64,000 nt of DNA from Aralia elata (Eukaryota > Streptophyta > Magnoliopsida > Apiales > Araliaceae), in NCBI GenBank assembly GCA_034770075.1, contig CM068386.1, positions 80,329,007 through 80,393,006 on the forward strand, given 5' to 3'. The first letter of the stretch is position 1. The number at the start of each line of letters is the position of its first letter. The translations under genes were made by a program, and so were the position numbers. The notes beneath the pieces are model-generated. The model had not been told where the DNA came from and did not search any database. It saw only the letters and a list, made by a program, of their open reading frames with translations. Positions 63,414-64,000 of the stretch are shown piece after piece.

Positions 63414-63876
63414 AAATTACACTTAGAAAAAGTAATAAAATTATTTAGACAAATTCAAAAATTACACTTATAAAATTTTTCATTAGTTTTTCTAAGTGAG
63501 AAATTATTAGTTTTTTATTAATTTGTGAGAAATTATTTTCGGCATTTTTATTAGTTTTTCTTAAGTGTATTTTTTTAATTTGTTAAATGTCATTATCTTC
63601 TTAAACTTTTTTCGCATATTTTATAATAAAATATTTTATTTTCTTATTTTATAAACTTGATTATTCTAAACATTAAAATCTTATCACTTTCCTATTGGGG
63701 GAGTTGATTCATTAAGTATATAACTTATTTGTTGGGAAAACTAATTTGTTAAACCTTTGGTGCTTGGGTGGTCTTATGATCAATATGTCAAATGTGAGGT
63801 TTTGGGATCAAATCTGTGGAACAACAAAAATTTTGGCGAAATTCGAGTTTATGTCCACATCAGCGGTGCCAACGCA

Positions 63877-63963
63877 CATGTGGCAATAAGGGTTCAATTT
63901 CCAAATTTCTTGACAGAAACACATGTGGCAATAAGGGTTCAATATCCAAATTTCTTGACAGAA
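63877..63963. repeat. 43-bp tandem duplication in the right arm
   Basis: ACACATGTGGCAATAAGGGT through CAAATTTCTTGACAGAA occurs twice in tandem. The left arm at about 61880-61925 has it once, so the right arm duplicated after the arms formed. Confidence 0.75.
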
Positions 63964-64000
63964 AGGGGCTCGTTTCACGTTAACTAATAGAAAGGGGCTC

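Larger units (their letters stand above)
61794..64000. mobile_element. MULE-like element with very long inverted repeats (right end outside window)
   Basis: Sequence from about 61840 pairs with the complement of the window's end: CTTTCTATTAGT(C/T)AACG, TTTCTGTCAAGAAATTTGGA, TTGTTCCAC, GATCAAATC/GATTTGATC, TTTTATAATAAAATATTTTA. The arms reach about 62200 on the left and start near 63565 on the right. Between them are tandem repeats and a gene-like core at 62470-63413. Long TIRs around foreign sequence are typical of Mutator-like elements, including Pack-MULEs. No transposase is visible. Confidence 0.65.

Noticed and set aside
1..64000. CRISPR arrays, operons, riboswitches, prokaryotic insertion sequences
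   Set aside because: No regularly spaced identical repeats with unique spacers and no bacterial-type genes; all repeats are eukaryotic transposons or microsatellites.

Overview
The window is nuclear DNA of a flowering plant, very probably a eudicot. It is AT-rich and packed with plant-type retrotransposons (Tekay/Del chromovirus, Athila-like, Reina-like, Ty1/copia of the RE1 kind), MITEs, SINEs and LINE scraps. I recognise one host gene, on the + strand. Its six exons (22323-22705, 27124-27327, 35898-35955, 36048-36110, 48614-48689, 59355-59467) join in frame with GT..AG introns and no stop. They encode the first 299 residues of a plastid-type DUF1350 protein, an alpha/beta-hydrolase-like family. 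The 3' end of the gene lies beyond the window. Only 897 coding bases are spread over 37 kb, because four of the five complete introns, and the open sixth one, are filled with transposable elements.

Upstream region (1-22.1 kb): the window opens inside a Tekay-type Ty3/gypsy element with several frameshifts and stops and a complete 3.8-kb 3' LTR (4455-8255). It abuts an Athila-like, antisense, pol-less element (8256-13122). Then follow a 195-bp retroposon with a 15-bp target duplication, a Tat/Ogre-type LTR-like stretch, two large foldback elements (15490-16130 and 16176-16333), and a roughly 970-bp organelle-like insert bracketed by a 124-bp direct duplication (17015-18237). A hAT-like 2.9-kb element (19165-22093) ends about 50 bp before the candidate TATA box of the host gene.

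Host-gene region (22.1-64 kb): intron 1 carries a gypsy remnant whose two LTRs are inverted relative to each other. Intron 2 carries a SINE, a plant-mobile-domain (PMD) pseudogene cut by a hAT-like MITE with a perfect 8-bp duplication, and an antisense Reina-like pol remnant cut by a second MITE with a perfect 8-bp duplication. Intron 4 holds a young antisense copia element (36778-42157, duplication AAACT, LTRs differing at 2 of 178 positions by eye) and a sense-oriented pol-less LTR element (43376-47710) with unrecognised ORFs. Intron 5 holds a second copy of the intron-2 MITE family, an L1 fragment, and a pol-less LTR element (51209-58391, duplication AATAT) whose 3' LTR was invaded by an antisense copia. 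Intron 6 holds a third copy of that MITE family, a Stowaway, an RTE LINE 3' end and the left part of a long-TIR MULE-like element that runs off the window.

Most of the sequence is therefore nested transposon history laid over one apparently intact, very long-introned gene. I found no tRNA or rRNA gene, no CRISPR array and no prokaryotic-type gene. All identities come from reading motifs; no database search or alignment program was run. Boundaries marked approximate were judged by eye.
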